Assembly: GCA_035317605.1 (NCBI GenBank) | Contig: DATHGT010000226.1 | Coordinates: 1-22,666 of the forward strand | Reading direction: 5' to 3' | DNA: 22,666 nt | DNA from: DATHGT01 sp035317605 | GTDB taxonomy: Bacteria > Methylomirabilota > Methylomirabilia > Rokubacteriales > CSP1-6 | Part shown: positions 21,201 to 22,666 of the stretch, piece after piece | Numbering within the stretch: the stretch's first letter is position 1 | How the letters are laid out: every line of letters begins with the position of its first letter | Made by a program: the position numbers and the translations under genes | Notes under the pieces: generated by a model | The model's input: the letters and a program-made list of their open reading frames with translations, nothing else | The model's database searches: none | What the model was told of the DNA's origin: nothing

Positions 21201-22007
21201 ATCGATTCGTTCGCCGGACGCACGGCGGTCGTCACCGGAGGCGCCAGCGGTATCGGGCGAGCACTCGCCTTGGGGCTCGCGCGTGAAGGGGCCCGCGTCG
21301 TGCTCGGTGACGTCGACGAGGCGGGGATGGATGACGTCGTGGGCGCGATTCGGGGCAAGGGCGGCGAGGCCCTCGCCGTTGTCACCGATGTGGGCGATCT
21401 CTCCCACGTGCAGGGACTGGCCGACCGCGCGTTCGCGACGTTCGGCAAGGTGCACGTGCTCTGCAACAACGCCGGGGTCGCGGTGTGGGGCGGTCTGGAG
21501 CGGGCGACCCACCGCGACTGGCAGTGGGTGCTCGGCATCAATCTCTGGGGCGTGATCCACGGCATCGAGGCGTTCGTCCCGCGGATGATCGCTCAGCGGG
21601 ACGGCGGGCACATCCTCAACACCGCGTCGATGGCCGGTCTCATCGCCTCCCAGGGCCTCGGCGTCTACAACACGTCCAAGTACGCGGTGGTCGGGCTGTC
21701 GGAAACGCTGGCCAAGGATCTGCGACCGTACGGGATCGGGGTGTCGGTCCTGTGTCCGATGGGCGTCGACACGCGGATCAACGTGAGCGAGCGCAACCGT
21801 CCCGCGGCGCTTCGGAACGAAGCCTCCACGGTGGACGCGCCCGTCATGCTGATGGGACGCACGCTGGTCCCGGAGACCGTGGCCGAGATGGCCCTGGCGG
21901 CGATCCGCGACGATCGCCTGTACGTGATCACCCACGACGAGGGGCTCGAGCCGCTGCGACGGCGGTTCTCGCGCATGGAGCAGGCCATCCTCGAGCGCAA
22001 GCCGTAA
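21201..22007 (+). CDS. Short-chain dehydrogenase/reductase with apparent ATC start
   Basis: A 268-residue classical SDR: VVTGGASGIG (10-19), acidic D37 after the second strand (favouring NAD), CNNAGVAVWG (88-97), N114, S143, and the catalytic pair Y156-K160 (YNTSK). The substrate is unknown. The start is unusual. Family proteins begin M-x-x-FAGRTAVVTGG, and here the codon at that place is ATC (21201), preceded at six bases by GGAGG. No ATG, GTG or TTG lies near. The only conventional alternative is TTG at 21141, which would add 20 residues but coincides with a -35 box. Either ATC initiates, or an ATG was altered by mutation or sequencing error. The gene lies 95 bases after the guanylyltransferase stop. 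Confidence 0.87.
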   Translation: MDSFAGRTAVVTGGASGIGRALALGLAREGARVVLGDVDEAGMDDVVGAIRGKGGEALAVVTDVGDLSHVQGLADRAFATFGKVHVLCNNAGVAVWGGLERATHRDWQWVLGINLWGVIHGIEAFVPRMIAQRDGGHILNTASMAGLIASQGLGVYNTSKYAVVGLSETLAKDLRPYGIGVSVLCPMGVDTRINVSERNRPAALRNEASTVDAPVMLMGRTLVPETVAEMALAAIRDDRLYVITHDEGLEPLRRRFSRMEQAILERKP

Positions 22008-22048
22008 CGCCCATTTCCACCCCTCCGCCCTCGGAACATCCGGCGCCC

Positions 22049-22666
22049 GTGGTCGCCTGGATCAGCACGCCGCCGGACCTCGAAGCTCTGGTCACGAAGC
22101 TTTCGACGCTCGACGAGATCGCGCTCGACACCGAGGGCGACAGCCTGCACCACTATCCCGAGCGCCTGGCCCTGATCCAGATCGCCGAGGCGGGCGGCGT
22201 GACCTGGTTCGTGGATCCGCTCGCGCTGCCCGATCTCTCGCCGCTGGCGTCGCTCTTCGCTCGGGCGCGTCCGTTGCTCGTGCTGCACGCGGGCGACAAC
22301 GACCTCGCCCACCTCAAGCGGCGCTACCGGTTCACGTTCGGCACGGTCTTCGACACGTCACTGGCCGCGCGCTTCCTGGGAATGCGGAACCTCGGGCTCG
22401 ACGTGCTGATCCGCGACTCCCTCGGCTTCGAGCTGCCTCCCTCACGCCAGAAGGACGACTGGTCCGCCCGGCCCTTGACCCCGTCGCAGGAGCAGTACGC
22501 CGCCGCCGACGTCCAGCACCTGTTCGCGCTGAAGGATCGGCTGCGCGAGGAGCTGACGCAGATCGATCGCCTGCAGTGGGTCGAGGAAGAGTGCGCGGCG
22601 CTCGTGGCGGAGCCGCCGGTGGATCGCGTGGTCGATCCCGACGCGTACCTCAAGCTCAAGGGCGCG
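22049..22666 (+). CDS. rnd: Ribonuclease D-like 3'-5' exonuclease (C-terminus cut by window edge)
   Basis: The first 206 codons of a DEDDy exonuclease, open to the window end. ALDTEGDSLHHY (25-36) gives D27 and E29 of motif Exo I, HAGDNDLAHL (80-89) gives the Exo II aspartate (D83 or D85), and YAAADVQHL (150-158) gives Y150 and D154 of Exo III. FDTSLAARFLG and the LxVLI/DxxLGF segment between are RNase D-like. AYLKLKGA at the edge resembles the start of the HRDC helical domain that follows in RNase D, an enzyme trimming tRNA and other structured RNA 3' ends. GTG at 22049 is the chosen start, 41 bases after the SDR stop. The frame stays open upstream without a better start codon or a clear ribosome binding site. 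Confidence 0.88.
   Translation, partial: MVAWISTPPDLEALVTKLSTLDEIALDTEGDSLHHYPERLALIQIAEAGGVTWFVDPLALPDLSPLASLFARARPLLVLHAGDNDLAHLKRRYRFTFGTVFDTSLAARFLGMRNLGLDVLIRDSLGFELPPSRQKDDWSARPLTPSQEQYAAADVQHLFALKDRLREELTQIDRLQWVEEECAALVAEPPVDRVVDPDAYLKLKGA

Noticed and set aside
20163..22007. A 614-codon plus-strand frame fusing an unknown N-terminus to the SDR
   Set aside because: The first part is an out-of-frame reading of the guanylyltransferase gene; the SDR has its own promoter and ribosome binding site.
1..22666. tRNA, rRNA, CRISPR arrays, prophage or conjugative genes
   Set aside because: None seen by reading both strands; nearly all sequence is accounted for by metabolic protein genes and short gaps.

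Overview
This is a 22.7 kb stretch of GC-rich (roughly two-thirds G+C) bacterial chromosome. Genes are densely packed on both strands, with many 1-4 base start/stop overlaps and frequent GTG and TTG starts. No rRNA, tRNA, CRISPR array, phage or intact transposon was seen. The content is CoA-thioester, 2-hydroxyacid and redox metabolism, with many SDR, CaiB, thiolase/DUF35 and acyl-CoA-dehydrogenase-type genes. This resembles uncultured soil lineages such as Rokubacteria/Methylomirabilota or GC-rich Deltaproteobacteria, but that placement is an impression from gene style, not a proof.

Layout. 1-3875 (+): the end of a HAD hydrolase, then a tightly coupled run of zinc alcohol dehydrogenase, flavin amine oxidase and a truncated PEP-synthase-like phosphotransferase that keeps the ATP-grasp and phosphohistidine domains only. 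3939-5021 (+): an Ldh2-type malate/lactate dehydrogenase with its own promoter. 5035-7927 (-): a small coiled-coil protein, and an operon of a DUF35 zinc-ribbon/OB-fold protein, a thiolase-fold protein lacking thiolase histidine motifs (possibly an aldolase) and a SrkA-type kinase. 8015-8841 (-): a small protein coupled to a nucleotidyltransferase, possibly a toxin-antitoxin pair. 8951-10660 (-): an exported small protein and a class D flavin monooxygenase-like protein.

10815-14207 (+): a crotonase, a hotdog thioesterase, a D-2-hydroxyacid dehydrogenase and a class III CoA-transferase, which may convert a 2-oxo/2-hydroxyacid to its CoA ester. 14224-16140 (+): a large lipoprotein joining a haem c site, a peptidylglycine-monooxygenase-like two-copper domain and TPR repeats. 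16223-16848 (+): a VapBC toxin-antitoxin module with a palindromic operator. 16859-17785 (+): a stand-alone protein like the formyl-THF hydrolase domain of ALDH1L1. 17789-19999 (-): an SDR, a beta-hydroxyacid dehydrogenase and a RidA protein. 20176 to the end (+): a mannose-1-phosphate guanylyltransferase-like enzyme, an SDR that appears to start at an ATC codon, and the start of an RNase D gene.

The most unusual items are the haem-copper-TPR lipoprotein, the PEP-synthase-like protein without a substrate-binding domain, the non-canonical thiolase/DUF35/SrkA operon, the ATC-start SDR, and a 20-base operator-like palindrome on the crotonase promoter. Several promoters share a -10 of the form TACCAT/TACCTT/TACGCT lying 28-36 bases before the start codon.
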